The notes under the pieces were generated by a model. That model had not been told where the DNA came from and made no database searches. It was given only the letters and a program-made list of their open reading frames with translations. Positions 26,018-35,570 of a stretch of 64,000 bases of DNA are shown here, piece by piece (positions within the stretch are counted from its first letter, which is position 1; every line of letters starts with the position of its first letter). The stretch is from Sva-07 sp963728355 (lineage in GTDB: Bacteria > Actinomycetota > Acidimicrobiia > Acidimicrobiales > Ilumatobacteraceae): the NCBI GenBank assembly GCA_963728355.1, contig CAVSJQ010000007.1, forward strand, positions 124,001-188,000. Reading direction: 5' to 3'. Both the position numbers and the translations under genes were made by a program.

Positions 26018-26806
26018 TCATCGGGGGCGGGGGCCGTCGGAGGGCGGGCCGGCGAACAGTTGGGCCTTCTCCATCCAGTCGCGTGCCGAGTCGCCGGTGA
26101 CGACGAGGTCGGTGTCGTCGACGTGGCGGCGCTGTGTGGTCACCAGGCAGAAGTCGACAGCTGGACCGACGACGGCTTCGTCGGCATCGTCGGGGCCGAA
26201 CGTCCACGTCTCGCCCGACGGCGACGTCAGCTCCACGCGCACCGGGGTCGACGGCACCTCGAGTCCGCGGTTCACGTAGGTCCACCCACGCGTGATGAAG
26301 CCGAGTTGGGCGATGTGGCGCAGCCGGTCGCTCGTCGGTCGTGTCGCACCGACGGTGTCGACGATGTCCTGGCCGTGTGCCCACACCTCCATCAGTCGCG
26401 CCGTGAGGAACGACTTGGAGCCCATCGAGGGTCCGTACCACGCCACGCGAGTGTCGTTCTGCAAGCTCGACGCAGCCTCCGCGAGCCTCGCGCGGCCCGC
26501 CCGCCAGGCCACCAGGAGCTCCTCGGGCGACATCGCCCGGTAGGGGCCGAGCGTCATGTCGTCGGCCGACCCACCGCCGGTCCCCGAGCCGAGCAGCGCC
26601 GCCATCGTCTCCTGGAACGCCGCCGGATCGGTGACCGCAAGTGCGGCGTTGCGGTCGAAGTAGGTCAGGTGGCCGATCTGGTCGGCGACGGTCCAGCCCG
26701 GACTCGGCGTCGGCAACCGCCACTCGTCCGGGCCGAGCGTGGCGACGATGTCGTCGAGCACCTGTTGTTCGGCGAGCAGGTCGGCGAGCACATCGGAGAC
26801 GTCCAT
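26018..26806 (-). CDS. TIGR03084-like metal-binding protein (DinB/maleylpyruvate isomerase fold)
   Basis: The 262-residue protein has the four-helix DinB/MDMPI start (SPGWTVADQIGHLTYFDRNA, with the first metal histidine) and a later EVWAHGQDIVD segment with the other likely ligands. The C-terminal third is a separate alpha/beta domain (WTFGPDDADEAVVGPAVDF). Members often use mycothiol, which this cell probably makes. The substrate is unknown. TACACC is 6 nt upstream of ATG 26806. It is divergent from the acyl-CoA carboxylase operon. Confidence 0.75.
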   Translation of the reverse strand: MDVSDVLADLLAEQQVLDDIVATLGPDEWRLPTPSPGWTVADQIGHLTYFDRNAALAVTDPAAFQETMAALLGSGTGGGSADDMTLGPYRAMSPEELLVAWRAGRARLAEAASSLQNDTRVAWYGPSMGSKSFLTARLMEVWAHGQDIVDTVGATRPTSDRLRHIAQLGFITRGWTYVNRGLEVPSTPVRVELTSPSGETWTFGPDDADEAVVGPAVDFCLVTTQRRHVDDTDLVVTGDSARDWMEKAQLFAGPPSDGPRPR

Positions 26807-26894
26807 GGTCCAGGTGTACCCGATGGGCGCACGGGCGTTCCGCTCGGAGCTGCGCTTCAGGGTCGATCGGGGCCGCTCCACTACGGTGGCGACC

Positions 26895-28499
26895 GTGACC
26901 ATCGGCACCGTGATCCGCAGTCGGCTCGACACCCGCTCGGACGAGTACCGGGACAATCTCGCAGCGATGCAGCAGCTGTGGGACGGCGTCGCCGCCGAGC
27001 TGGCGAGCGTCCCGACGATCGGCGGCCAGCGCTACGTCGACCGGCATCGGGCGCGGGGCAAGATGCTCGTGCGAGAGCGCATCGAGGCGCTGGTCGATCC
27101 CGACACGCCGTTCCTCGAACTGAGTCCGCTCGCAGGTTGGGGGACCCAGGACCCCGTCGGTGTGGGGTCGGCCTGCGGAATCGGCATCGTCGAGGGCGTC
27201 GAGTGCGCGATCACGGGATCCGACATGACCTACCGCGGTGGATCGGCGAACCCGACGTCGTGGAAGAAGACCGCCCGGTTCAACGAGATCGCCCGCGAGA
27301 ACCGCCTCCCGGTGATCAACCTCAACGAGTCGGCGGGCGCCGACCTGCCCCGCCAGGCCGACCTGTTCATCCAGGGTGGCGCCAGCTTCAAGGACCTGAC
27401 GCAGCTCTCCAAGCTGGGCATCCCCTCGATCACGATGGCGTTCGGGCCGAACACCGCCGGCGGCGCCTACACGCCGGGGATGAGCGACTACACCGTGTTC
27501 GTCAAGGAGCGTGGCACGGCCTATCTCGGAGGGCCGCCGCTGGTGAAGATGGCGATCGACGAGATCGTCGACGAAGAGACGCTCGGCGGCGCCGAGATGC
27601 ACTCCCGTACGAGCGGGCTGTCCGACTACCTCGCCGTCGACGAGCTCGATGCGATCCGTATCACCCGCGGCATCGTGCGCCACCTGCGCTGGACCAAGCT
27701 CGGGCCGGGCGCCACCGAACCCGACGACCCGCCGCTGTACGACCCCGCCGAGCTGCTCGGCTGCGCGTCGGCCGACGTGCGCATCCCGTTCGACATCCGC
27801 GAGGTGCTCGCCCGCCTGCTCGACGGCAGCCGCTTCGAGGAGTTCAAGCCGCTCTACGGCGACAAGCTCGTGTGTGGGTGGGGGTCGATCCACGGCTTCC
27901 CGGTCGGGATCCTCGGCAACAACGGGATCCTGTTCTCCGAGGAGGCCTCGAAAGGCGCGCAGTTCATCCAGCTGTGCAACAAGCGCGACATCCCGCTCGT
28001 CTTCCTGCACAACATCACCGGCTTCATGGTGGGCTCGAAGGCGGAGCAGGGCGGGATCATCCGCAACGGAGCGAAGATGATCAACGCGGTGTCGAACTCG
28101 AACGTGCCGCACTTCAACCTCATGGTCGGCGCCAGCTACGGCGCCGGGAACTACGGCATGGCGGGCAAGGCGTACAACCCGCGGTTCATCTTCAGCTGGC
28201 CCAACCATCGGGTGGCGGTGATGGGCCCGAAACAGCTCGCCGGCGTGATGGAGATCGTTGCCCGCAACGCCGCTGCCGGGCGCGGGACGGAGGTCGACGA
28301 GGAGGCGCTCGCCGCCCAGACGGCCGGGCTCGAAGCCCAGATCGACTACGAGTCGACCGCGCTGTACTCGACCGGACGGTTGTGGGACGACGGGATCATC
28401 CATCCTGCGGACAGTCGCACCGTGATGGGCATGGCATTGTCGGCGGTACACAGCAACATCGTGCAGGGCGCCACCGAGTACGGCGTGTGGAGGCACTGA
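26895..28499 (+). CDS. acyl-CoA carboxylase beta subunit (methylcrotonyl/geranyl-CoA type)
   Basis: The 534-residue carboxyltransferase matches 3-methylcrotonyl-CoA and geranyl-CoA carboxylase beta subunits: VDPDTPFLELSPLAGWG, GGSANPTSWKK, AGGAYTPGMSDY and GAQFIQLCNKRDIPLVFL. It carboxylates an acyl-CoA using carboxybiotin from the alpha subunit. GTG 26895 is set by TACGGT (26882-26887) 7 nt upstream. Its stop shares a base with the alpha-subunit start (TGATG). The AtuA-like gene downstream hints at terpene or branched acyl-CoA breakdown. Confidence 0.9.
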   Translation: MTIGTVIRSRLDTRSDEYRDNLAAMQQLWDGVAAELASVPTIGGQRYVDRHRARGKMLVRERIEALVDPDTPFLELSPLAGWGTQDPVGVGSACGIGIVEGVECAITGSDMTYRGGSANPTSWKKTARFNEIARENRLPVINLNESAGADLPRQADLFIQGGASFKDLTQLSKLGIPSITMAFGPNTAGGAYTPGMSDYTVFVKERGTAYLGGPPLVKMAIDEIVDEETLGGAEMHSRTSGLSDYLAVDELDAIRITRGIVRHLRWTKLGPGATEPDDPPLYDPAELLGCASADVRIPFDIREVLARLLDGSRFEEFKPLYGDKLVCGWGSIHGFPVGILGNNGILFSEEASKGAQFIQLCNKRDIPLVFLHNITGFMVGSKAEQGGIIRNGAKMINAVSNSNVPHFNLMVGASYGAGNYGMAGKAYNPRFIFSWPNHRVAVMGPKQLAGVMEIVARNAAAGRGTEVDEEALAAQTAGLEAQIDYESTALYSTGRLWDDGIIHPADSRTVMGMALSAVHSNIVQGATEYGVWRH

Positions 28500-30634
28500 T
28501 GGAACCCGTTCGACGCGACATCACCCGCCTGCTGATCGCCAACCGCGGCGAGATCGCCGTTCGGATCGCCCGCACCGCCCACCGCCTGGGCATCTCCACC
28601 GTCGGCGTCTACTCCGAGCCCGACGCCAACGCGCTACATGTCGATTCGGTCGACGTGGCGGTCGCGCTCGGTGGTGCGACGCCGGCCGAGTCGTACCTGC
28701 GCGGCGACGCGATCATCGCTGCGGCGCTGGCGACCGGCGCCGACGCCATCCATCCCGGCTACGGCTTCCTCGCCGAGAACGCGGCGTTCGCCCAGGCGGT
28801 GATCGATGCCGGTCTCGTCTGGGTCGGCCCCACGCCCGGCCAGGTGACCCTCCTCGGCGACAAGGTCGCAGCGAAGCGTGCCGCGCTCGAGGCCGGTGTG
28901 CCGACGACGTCGATGATCGAGGTCGTCGACGGCCGTGTCGCCGACGGAGCGAGCGTGACCTATCCCGCACTGGTCAAGGCGGCGGCAGGCGGTGGCGGGC
29001 GCGGGATGCGCGTGGTGCGCAGCCCCGACGAACTCGACGACGCGGTCCAGGCGGCGTCACGTGAGGCGCTGGCGGCATTCGGTGACGGCGCGGTGTTCAT
29101 CGAGCCATACCTCGAACGGGGCCGTCACGTCGAGGTCCAGGTGTTCGGGGATCGTTACGGCAACGTGGTGCATCTCGGCGAACGCGAGTGCTCGATCCAG
29201 CGGCGCAACCAGAAGATCGTCGAAGAGTCCCCCTCGCCGGGCATCTCCGACGAGGTGCGCACAACGCTCTGCGAGGGTGCCGTCGCGCTCGCCCGGCACG
29301 TCGGCTACGAAGGTGCCGGGACCGTCGAGTTCATGGTCGGCGCCGACTCCGATGGTTCGGCGACCATCACGTTCCTCGAGGTCAACACACGGCTGCAGGT
29401 CGAGCATCCGGTGACCGAGGCGGTGACCGGTCTCGATCTCGTGGAGCTGCAACTCCGCGTCGCCGCCGGTGAGCCCCTGCCGATCACGCAGGCCGATGTC
29501 ACGATCACCGGTCATGCGATCGAGGTGCGCGTGGTCGCCGAGGATCCGGCAGCGGTCTGGATGCCGTCGACCGGGCGCATCGGAACGTTCTCGATCGGTG
29601 ACGGTGGGCGAACCGGCGGATCCGATCCGTCGCTGGTCCGGGTTGACACCGGCGTGCGCGACGGCGCCGAGATCTCCTCCGACTACGACTCGCTCGTCGC
29701 CAAGGTGATCGCCCATGCGCCGAGCCGGGACCAGGCTGCCCGGCAGTTGGCCCGGGCGCTGCGCGGATCCCAGATCACCGGAATCCGCACCAACATCGAC
29801 TCGCTGGTGGCGATCCTCGGCGAGGAGGACTACCTCGCCGCCGACACGCCGACGGCCTATCTCGACGAACATCCCGCGGTCCTCGCCCCGATCGGCCCCG
29901 CCGGCGACGACCGGGTCGCCCTCCTGCTCGGCGCGGTATTCGCACTCGAGGCGGAACGCCGCAACGCCGATCGCGCCACTCCGTTCGCACCCTCCGGCTG
30001 GCGCAACCTGCGCACGCAGGGACAGCGCCAGGTCTGGCTCGAGCCGATGGGTGAACACCTCCACGTCGAGTACGTGATGCGCCCGGAACGCTCCGCCGAC
30101 GGATCGACCCGGTGGGCGGCATCGGTGTGGCTCGGGCCCTGGCCGGAGCCCGGCGAGACCGGTGCACTGACCGCCGACGATCGCACCGAACACCAGGTAC
30201 GGCTGCTCGACCGTCGTCCCGACGGCGTGGCGATCGAGATCGGCGGTCGGCGCACCAACGTCGGAACGAAGATCGTCCACCAAGCGCTCGGGCTCGACGC
30301 CGACGGCGTCGGCGCCGTGACCGTCCACGCCCGCAGCACCGCCGGGGCGATGACGCTGACACGCGCGCCGCGCTTCGTGCTGCACGACGCGCAGGCCGAG
30401 GGCGCCGGTCCGATCTGTCCGCTGCCGGGCACCGTCATCGCCGTCCACGTCACGGCGGGAGACGCCGTGACCGACGGCCAGGTGCTGATGGTGGTCGAGG
30501 CGATGAAGATGGAACACAAGATCCTCGCGGCTGGCGATGCGACGGTCAGCGAGGTGCGCTTCGCCGTCGGCGACCGGGTCGATCAGGGGGAACTGTTGGT
30601 CGCTCTCGACCACGGAGACGGAGGCGCCGGATGA
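28499..30634 (+). CDS. acyl-CoA carboxylase alpha subunit (biotin carboxylase + BCCP)
   Basis: The 711-residue protein has a biotin carboxylase/ATP-grasp half (LLIANRGEIAVRI, HPGYGFLAENA, KAAAGGGGRGMR, EVNTRLQVEHPVTE). A linker domain and a C-terminal biotinyl domain follow, with Lys670 in EAMKME. It carboxylates its biotin with ATP and bicarbonate and feeds the beta subunit. ATG 28499 overlaps the beta stop (TGATG), and its own stop overlaps the AtuA-like start (ATGA). It might also serve the orphan BCCP-CT fusion at 5.1 kb, although that protein has its own biotinyl domain. Confidence 0.95.
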   Translation: MEPVRRDITRLLIANRGEIAVRIARTAHRLGISTVGVYSEPDANALHVDSVDVAVALGGATPAESYLRGDAIIAAALATGADAIHPGYGFLAENAAFAQAVIDAGLVWVGPTPGQVTLLGDKVAAKRAALEAGVPTTSMIEVVDGRVADGASVTYPALVKAAAGGGGRGMRVVRSPDELDDAVQAASREALAAFGDGAVFIEPYLERGRHVEVQVFGDRYGNVVHLGERECSIQRRNQKIVEESPSPGISDEVRTTLCEGAVALARHVGYEGAGTVEFMVGADSDGSATITFLEVNTRLQVEHPVTEAVTGLDLVELQLRVAAGEPLPITQADVTITGHAIEVRVVAEDPAAVWMPSTGRIGTFSIGDGGRTGGSDPSLVRVDTGVRDGAEISSDYDSLVAKVIAHAPSRDQAARQLARALRGSQITGIRTNIDSLVAILGEEDYLAADTPTAYLDEHPAVLAPIGPAGDDRVALLLGAVFALEAERRNADRATPFAPSGWRNLRTQGQRQVWLEPMGEHLHVEYVMRPERSADGSTRWAASVWLGPWPEPGETGALTADDRTEHQVRLLDRRPDGVAIEIGGRRTNVGTKIVHQALGLDADGVGAVTVHARSTAGAMTLTRAPRFVLHDAQAEGAGPICPLPGTVIAVHVTAGDAVTDGQVLMVVEAMKMEHKILAAGDATVSEVRFAVGDRVDQGELLVALDHGDGGAG

Positions 30635-32417
30635 GCGAGCCGATCCGCATCGCCAACTGCTCGGGATTCTTCGGCGACCGGCCCAGCGGTGCCCTCGAGA
30701 TGGTCGAGGGCGGCCCGATCGACGTGCTGACCGGCGACTGGCTCGCCGAGCTGACGATGTTGATCTTGAGCCGCATCCGAGCCAGGCAGGCGCGGGCGGC
30801 TTCGCCCGGACGTTCGTGGCCCAGATGGAGCAGGTGATGGGGACCTGCCTCGATCGAGGCATCAAGGTGGTCTCCAACGCCGGCGGGCTCGACCCCGACG
30901 GTTGCGCCGACGCCGTGCAGGAGGTCGCCGACCGGCTCGGCTTGTCGCCGACGATTGCGTACATCGACGGTGACGACCTGATGTCACGCATCGGAGAACT
31001 CGTCGAGTCGGGCGCGTTGCAGCCGTTCGGATCGTCGACCGACCTCGGTGATCCGGCCCGTTTCCTCACCGCCAACGCCTACCTCGGCTGCTTCGGGATC
31101 GTCGATGCGCTCGCCAAGGGCGCCGACATCGTGATCACCGGCCGGGTGACCGACGCCGCGGTGACCTGCGGGCCGGCTGCGTGGCACCACGGCTGGTCGC
31201 GCACCGACTACGACCAGCTGGCGGGCGGCGTGGTGGCGGGCCACATCATCGAGTGCAGTGCCCAGGTGACCGGCGGCAACTACTCGTTCTTCCACGAGAT
31301 CGAGGGTCGAGAAGACGTCGGTCGCGGCGCCCGGTTCGGTTTCCCGTGGGCAGAGGTCGCCGCCGACGGCTCGTGCGTGATCGGCAAGCACGACGGCACG
31401 GGCGGCGTGGTCAACGTCGAGACCGTCACCTCGCAGTTGCTCTACGAGATCGGTGGACCCGCATACCTGGGTCCCGACGTGACCGCCCGATTCGACACGA
31501 TCGAGGTCGAACAGGTCGATCGTGACCGTGTCCGCGTGTCCGGCACCCTCGGTGCGCCACCGCCGGCCACGCTGAAGGTCGCGATGAACGAGCTCGGCGG
31601 CTACCGCAACTCGTTCGCCGTGGCGCTGACCGGTCTGGACATCGACGCCAAGGCAGCATTCGCCCAAGCTGCGTTCTGGGACGCATGCCCGTACGGGCCC
31701 GACGACTTCGCCGACATCGAGAGCCGGGTCGTGCACACGGAGAAGCCAGACCCGGCGACGCAGGAGGAGGCGACGGCGGTGTGGCGGGTCACCGTCAAGG
31801 ACCCCGACGAACGCAAGGTGGGCAGGGCCTTCGCCGACGCGATGGTGCACACCGTGCTCGCCGGCATTCCGGGCATGTACGGTCTCGGAGGGGGTCCGAG
31901 CCCTGCATCGCCGTTCGGCGTCTATCGCCCGGCGACGATCCCCGCCGATCTCGCACCCCAGTACGTCCACGTGGGCGGCACGTCCACTCAGGTCGACTCC
32001 GCCGTCCCCACCGCCGCCGACGCGACGCGTCCTTCCGGGTCGGGTCCGGAAGGACAGGTTGGGGGCGGAGTCCTGACCGGGGATCTCGTCGAGGTGGCGC
32101 TGGGCGCGTTCGCCGGGACGCGCTCGGGTGACAAGGGCGGCGACGCGAACCTCGGGGTGTACGCGCGAAACGAGGCGGGATGGGCGTGGCTCGATGCCGA
32201 GTTGACGGTCGAGCGGCTGCAGGAGTTGTTGCCCGAGACCGCGTCGCTCGTCGTCGACCGTTATCGGTTCCCGAACCTGCGCTCGTTGAACTTCGTGGTG
32301 CAGGGGCTGCTGCAGGAGGGCGTGGCGGCGTCGACGCGTCAGGATCCTCAGGCCAAGGCGCTGGGGGAGTGGCTGCGGGCCCGGCTCGTGTCCGTCCCCG
32401 CCTCCGTCGTGAGCTGA
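30631..32417 (+). pseudogene. AtuA-like (DUF1446) protein with a -1 frameshift
   Basis: Both halves match the AtuA/DUF1446 family linked to acyclic terpene and branched acyl-CoA use. The first frame, from ATG 30631, gives IRIANCSGFFGDRPSGA through LTMLILSRIRA. The second frame carries GGFARTFVAQMEQVMGTCLD to the end, including ITGRVTDAAV and the C-terminal AFAGTRSGDKGGDANLG domain. The frames join near 30783 by a -1 step, as if one base were missing. ATGA overlap with the carboxylase alpha subunit is intact. It may be a recent pseudogene, a sequencing error, or programmed slippage; no slippery heptamer is obvious. Confidence 0.75.
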
Positions 32418-32499
32418 CGATCTGCGACCCGAGCGTCCCCGCGGTCGATCTGCGCTGTTGGCGTCTCGGTTTCCGGAACTGCAGGGGCGCAGATGTCAG
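32414..32499. repeat. inverted repeat spanning two convergent stop codons
   Basis: CTGACGATCTGCG (32414-32426) is mirrored by CGCAGATGTCAG (32488-32499) with one base missing. The TGA stops of the AtuA-like gene and of the NUDIX gene lie inside the arms. Partial complementarity continues inward (CCGAGCG against GCGTCTCGG). A bidirectional transcription terminator is likely; no U-run is seen. Confidence 0.4.
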
Positions 32500-32945
32500 G
32501 TGGGCAGGCGGTTCAGGAGCGATCGCTGGCCCGAGACGATCAGCGAGTGCGCCGTCTCGAGGTCGAACCACGCTGCTCGGTCGATCTCCGGAAACGCTTG
32601 CATCCGGCCGGAGCCCGGTGGCCACTCGAGTTCGAACGTGTTGCTGACGATCGTCGCGACGTCGAGGTCGCCTTCGACCGCCCACGCCTGCACCACCTTG
32701 CCGCCGGACTGGCGGATCTCGCCGAGATCGGTGACCGTGCCGGCAGGCACCCCGGTGCCGATCTCCTCCTCGAACTCCCGATGCGCGACCACGAGCGGAT
32801 CCTCGCCGGGCTCGACCTCACCCTTCGGGATCGTCCAGGCTCCCGCCTCCTTGTGCTGCCAGTAGGGCCCGCCCATGTGACCGAGCAGCACCTCGACCCC
32901 ACGCTGGGTTCGCCGGAACAGTGCGATGCCGGCGCTGCGCTTCAC
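32496..32945 (-). CDS. NUDIX hydrolase
   Basis: The 149-residue protein has a full Nudix box (G42-x5-E-x7-RE-x-EE-x-G, in GEVEPGEDPLVVAHREFEEE), so it should hydrolyse a nucleoside diphosphate linked to another moiety. The N-terminal KRSAGIALFRR and YWQHKEAGAWTIPKG are typical of the YmfB/ADP-ribose pyrophosphatase-like group, but substrate is unset. GTG 32945 overlaps the stop of the DUF3516 helicase by 4 nt, so translation is coupled. Confidence 0.9.
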   Translation of the reverse strand: MKRSAGIALFRRTQRGVEVLLGHMGGPYWQHKEAGAWTIPKGEVEPGEDPLVVAHREFEEEIGTGVPAGTVTDLGEIRQSGGKVVQAWAVEGDLDVATIVSNTFELEWPPGSGRMQAFPEIDRAAWFDLETAHSLIVSGQRSLLNRLPT

Positions 32946-35548
32946 CGCAGCGGTCCGATGTCGACGAGACGGAGCACGACCCGACCGTCCGTGCGGGAGG
33001 CCTCGAAGTCGACCTGCGCGACGAGGCGCCACTCGTTCGTGTCGTCGGGGTCGTGGAGGATCTGGGTGACGCGTCCGCTGGTGCGATCGAAGTGGAAGCG
33101 ATCACCCGAACGGGCCGCAGCGTCGACGAGCACATCGCCGAACTCCTCGCGGTACGCCGCCATCGCCTCGATCACGTCCTCACCGGTCCGCCAACGCTCG
33201 CGATCGAGCGCCTCGGCGACGATCTCGTCGTAGCCGTTGCGGCGCGACAGCCGTTGCACCCAGTCGAACACCTTGTTGCGCACCATCACCCGGAGCGCCC
33301 GGGGGTCGTCGACGATCGTACGATCCTCCCCGGTCGGCAGGCTCGGCCGAGCGGCAGGGGACGCGTCCACCTCGTCGGGGTGCAGCAGACGTTCCCATTC
33401 GTCGATCAGGCTCGAGTCGACCTGGCGGATCAGTGCGCCCAACCAGAGGACGGCCTCGTCCAGCTCCGGGGTCCGCAGGTCGCCGGGCACGTTCTGCTGC
33501 AGGGCCTTGTACACGTCGGACAGGTACCTCAGCAGGACACCTTCGGAGCGCTTCAGGCCGTAGTCCTGGACGTACTCGCCGAAGGTCATCGCCCGCTCGT
33601 ACATCTCGCGCACGATCGACTTCGGCGCCACGTTGTCGGAACCGACCCAGGGGTGCCGGGCACGGAACTCGTTGAAGTTCGAATAGATCCAGTCGCGGTT
33701 CGGCTTGGGATGCTCGACCTGAGCAAGCCGCTCCATGCGCTCGTCGTACTCGACCCCGTTCGACTTCATCTCCGCCATCAGGTCATCCTTGGCGCGCTTG
33801 GTCTGTGCCGCCAACACCACCCCGGGACTCTCCTGCACCGCCTCGATCACCGACAGCACATCGAAGAGGTGCTCGATCTCGTCGCCCTCGTCACGCGGTG
33901 GCAGCGCGCCGAGCGCCTCCACGGCCCACAGCGACAGCGGCTGGTGGAGCGCGAACTCGTCCTGCAGGTCGAAGTTCACCCGGACCCGGCGGCCCCACTC
34001 GTCGGGATGATCCGGGAACTCGAGGAGTTCCGCCTCGACGAGCGATCGGTAGATCGCAATCGTGCGACGGATGTGCTCGCGTTGGCGTTTGCGCGACTCG
34101 TGGTTGTCGGTCAGCAGCGACCGGACCGCGCGGCACCCGTCGACGCCGTCGCGGGTCGGCCGGTCGAGCAGGCTCATCACCATCTGATGGTTGACCCGGA
34201 AGTGCGAGCGCAGCGGCTCGGGCTCGCCCGACACCAGCTTGTCGAACGTCTCCTGGGTCCAGTGGGCGTAGCCGCGCTCCGGCTGCTTCTTCTTGACCGC
34301 CTTCTTGCGGCCGCCCTCGCGCGACTTCTCCTCCAGCCGCTGGTTCTCCACGACGTGCGGCGGCGCCTGCACCCAAACGTCACCGCGGTCGTCGAACCCC
34401 TTGCGGCCTGCGCGCCCGGCGATCTGTGCGAACTCGCGGTTGGACAGCAACCGCACGCCGGTGCCGTCGTACTTGCACAGTTGGGTGAACAGCACCGAAC
34501 GGATCGGCACGTTCACCCCGACGCCGAGCGTGTCGGTGCCACAGATGATCTTGAGCAAGCCGTCCTGGGCCAGCTTCTCGACGAGCAGTCGATACTTCGG
34601 CAGGAGTCCGGCATGGTGCACGCCGACGCCGGCGGTGATGAACCGGCGCAGGTCCTTGCCGATCGGCGAGTCGAACCGGAATCCGGCGAGCGCCTCCTTC
34701 ACAGCGGCCTTCTCCGTCTTCGACAGCGGGTCGAGCGCCAGATAGTTCTGCGCCGCCTCGGTCGCGTCCTTCTGGGTGAAGTGCACGAGATAGATCGGCG
34801 CTCGGTCGGACTTCAGCAGTTCGGTGACGCTGTGGTGCAGGGTCGTGGTGCGGTACTGGAAATCCAGCGGCACGGGACGGGTCACCGACTTGATCACGCT
34901 GGTCTCGCGACCGGTGCGACGCGTCAGGTCCTCGGCGAAGAACGCCACCGAGCCGAGCGTGGCCGACATCAGCAGGAACTGCGTGTGGGGGAGTTCCAAC
35001 AGCGGGACCTGCCACGCCCAGCCTCGCTGCGGGTCGCCGTAGTAGTGGAACTCGTCGACGATCGCCACGTCGACCGGGGTTGCTGCGCCGTCGCGCAGCG
35101 CCCAGTTGGCGAGGATCTCCGCCGTGCAGCAGATGATCGGAGCATCGGGGTTGACCGACGCATCACCGGTGATCATGCCGACGTGGTCGGAGCCGAATTC
35201 ACGGCACAACGCGAAGAACTTCTCGCTGACGAGCGCCTTGATCGGTGCCGTGTACACGCTTCGTCTGCCCGAGGCGAGTGCGGCGAAGTGAGCGGCCGTC
35301 GCGACGAGCGACTTGCCGGAACCGGTGGGTGTGTTGAGGATGACGTGGTTGCCGAGGACGACCTCGAAGATCGCCTCCTCCTGTGCCGGGTAGAGCTCGA
35401 GTCCGATCTCGTCGGCGTATCGGGAGAACCCTGCCAACACGGCGTCGTCGTCCACGCCGCCGTCGTCCGACCGCACCGGGAGGTGGCGGATCAGCGGCGG
35501 TTCGGCAGCGGTGGATGTACTGGTGACCGCGGCGGTGGACGACGTCAT
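32942..35548 (-). CDS. DEAD/DEAH-box helicase with DUF3516 domain
   Basis: The 868-residue protein has Walker A TPTGSGKS, the motif II box DEFH in IVDEFHYYGDP, motif III SAT, and motif VI QIAGRAGRKG, then a long C-terminal DUF3516 domain. This is the actinobacterial Ski2-like helicase architecture, ATP-driven and acting on RNA or DNA; the target is unknown. ATG 35548 follows TACCCT (35557-35562) by 8 nt. The first 35 residues are Ser/Thr-rich. A much longer open frame upstream is not conserved. It is followed by the coupled NUDIX gene. Confidence 0.9.
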   Translation of the reverse strand: MTSSTAAVTSTSTAAEPPLIRHLPVRSDDGGVDDDAVLAGFSRYADEIGLELYPAQEEAIFEVVLGNHVILNTPTGSGKSLVATAAHFAALASGRRSVYTAPIKALVSEKFFALCREFGSDHVGMITGDASVNPDAPIICCTAEILANWALRDGAATPVDVAIVDEFHYYGDPQRGWAWQVPLLELPHTQFLLMSATLGSVAFFAEDLTRRTGRETSVIKSVTRPVPLDFQYRTTTLHHSVTELLKSDRAPIYLVHFTQKDATEAAQNYLALDPLSKTEKAAVKEALAGFRFDSPIGKDLRRFITAGVGVHHAGLLPKYRLLVEKLAQDGLLKIICGTDTLGVGVNVPIRSVLFTQLCKYDGTGVRLLSNREFAQIAGRAGRKGFDDRGDVWVQAPPHVVENQRLEEKSREGGRKKAVKKKQPERGYAHWTQETFDKLVSGEPEPLRSHFRVNHQMVMSLLDRPTRDGVDGCRAVRSLLTDNHESRKRQREHIRRTIAIYRSLVEAELLEFPDHPDEWGRRVRVNFDLQDEFALHQPLSLWAVEALGALPPRDEGDEIEHLFDVLSVIEAVQESPGVVLAAQTKRAKDDLMAEMKSNGVEYDERMERLAQVEHPKPNRDWIYSNFNEFRARHPWVGSDNVAPKSIVREMYERAMTFGEYVQDYGLKRSEGVLLRYLSDVYKALQQNVPGDLRTPELDEAVLWLGALIRQVDSSLIDEWERLLHPDEVDASPAARPSLPTGEDRTIVDDPRALRVMVRNKVFDWVQRLSRRNGYDEIVAEALDRERWRTGEDVIEAMAAYREEFGDVLVDAAARSGDRFHFDRTSGRVTQILHDPDDTNEWRLVAQVDFEASRTDGRVVLRLVDIGPLR

Positions 35549-35570
35549 CGGCGTCGAGGGTAGGGCACGA

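Noticed and set aside
24770..28498. Very long plus-strand open frame upstream of and in frame with the carboxylase alpha gene
   Set aside because: It is antisense to the epoxide hydrolase and TIGR03084-like genes and out of frame with the beta subunit. It reflects high GC at third positions. The real alpha start is ATG 28499.
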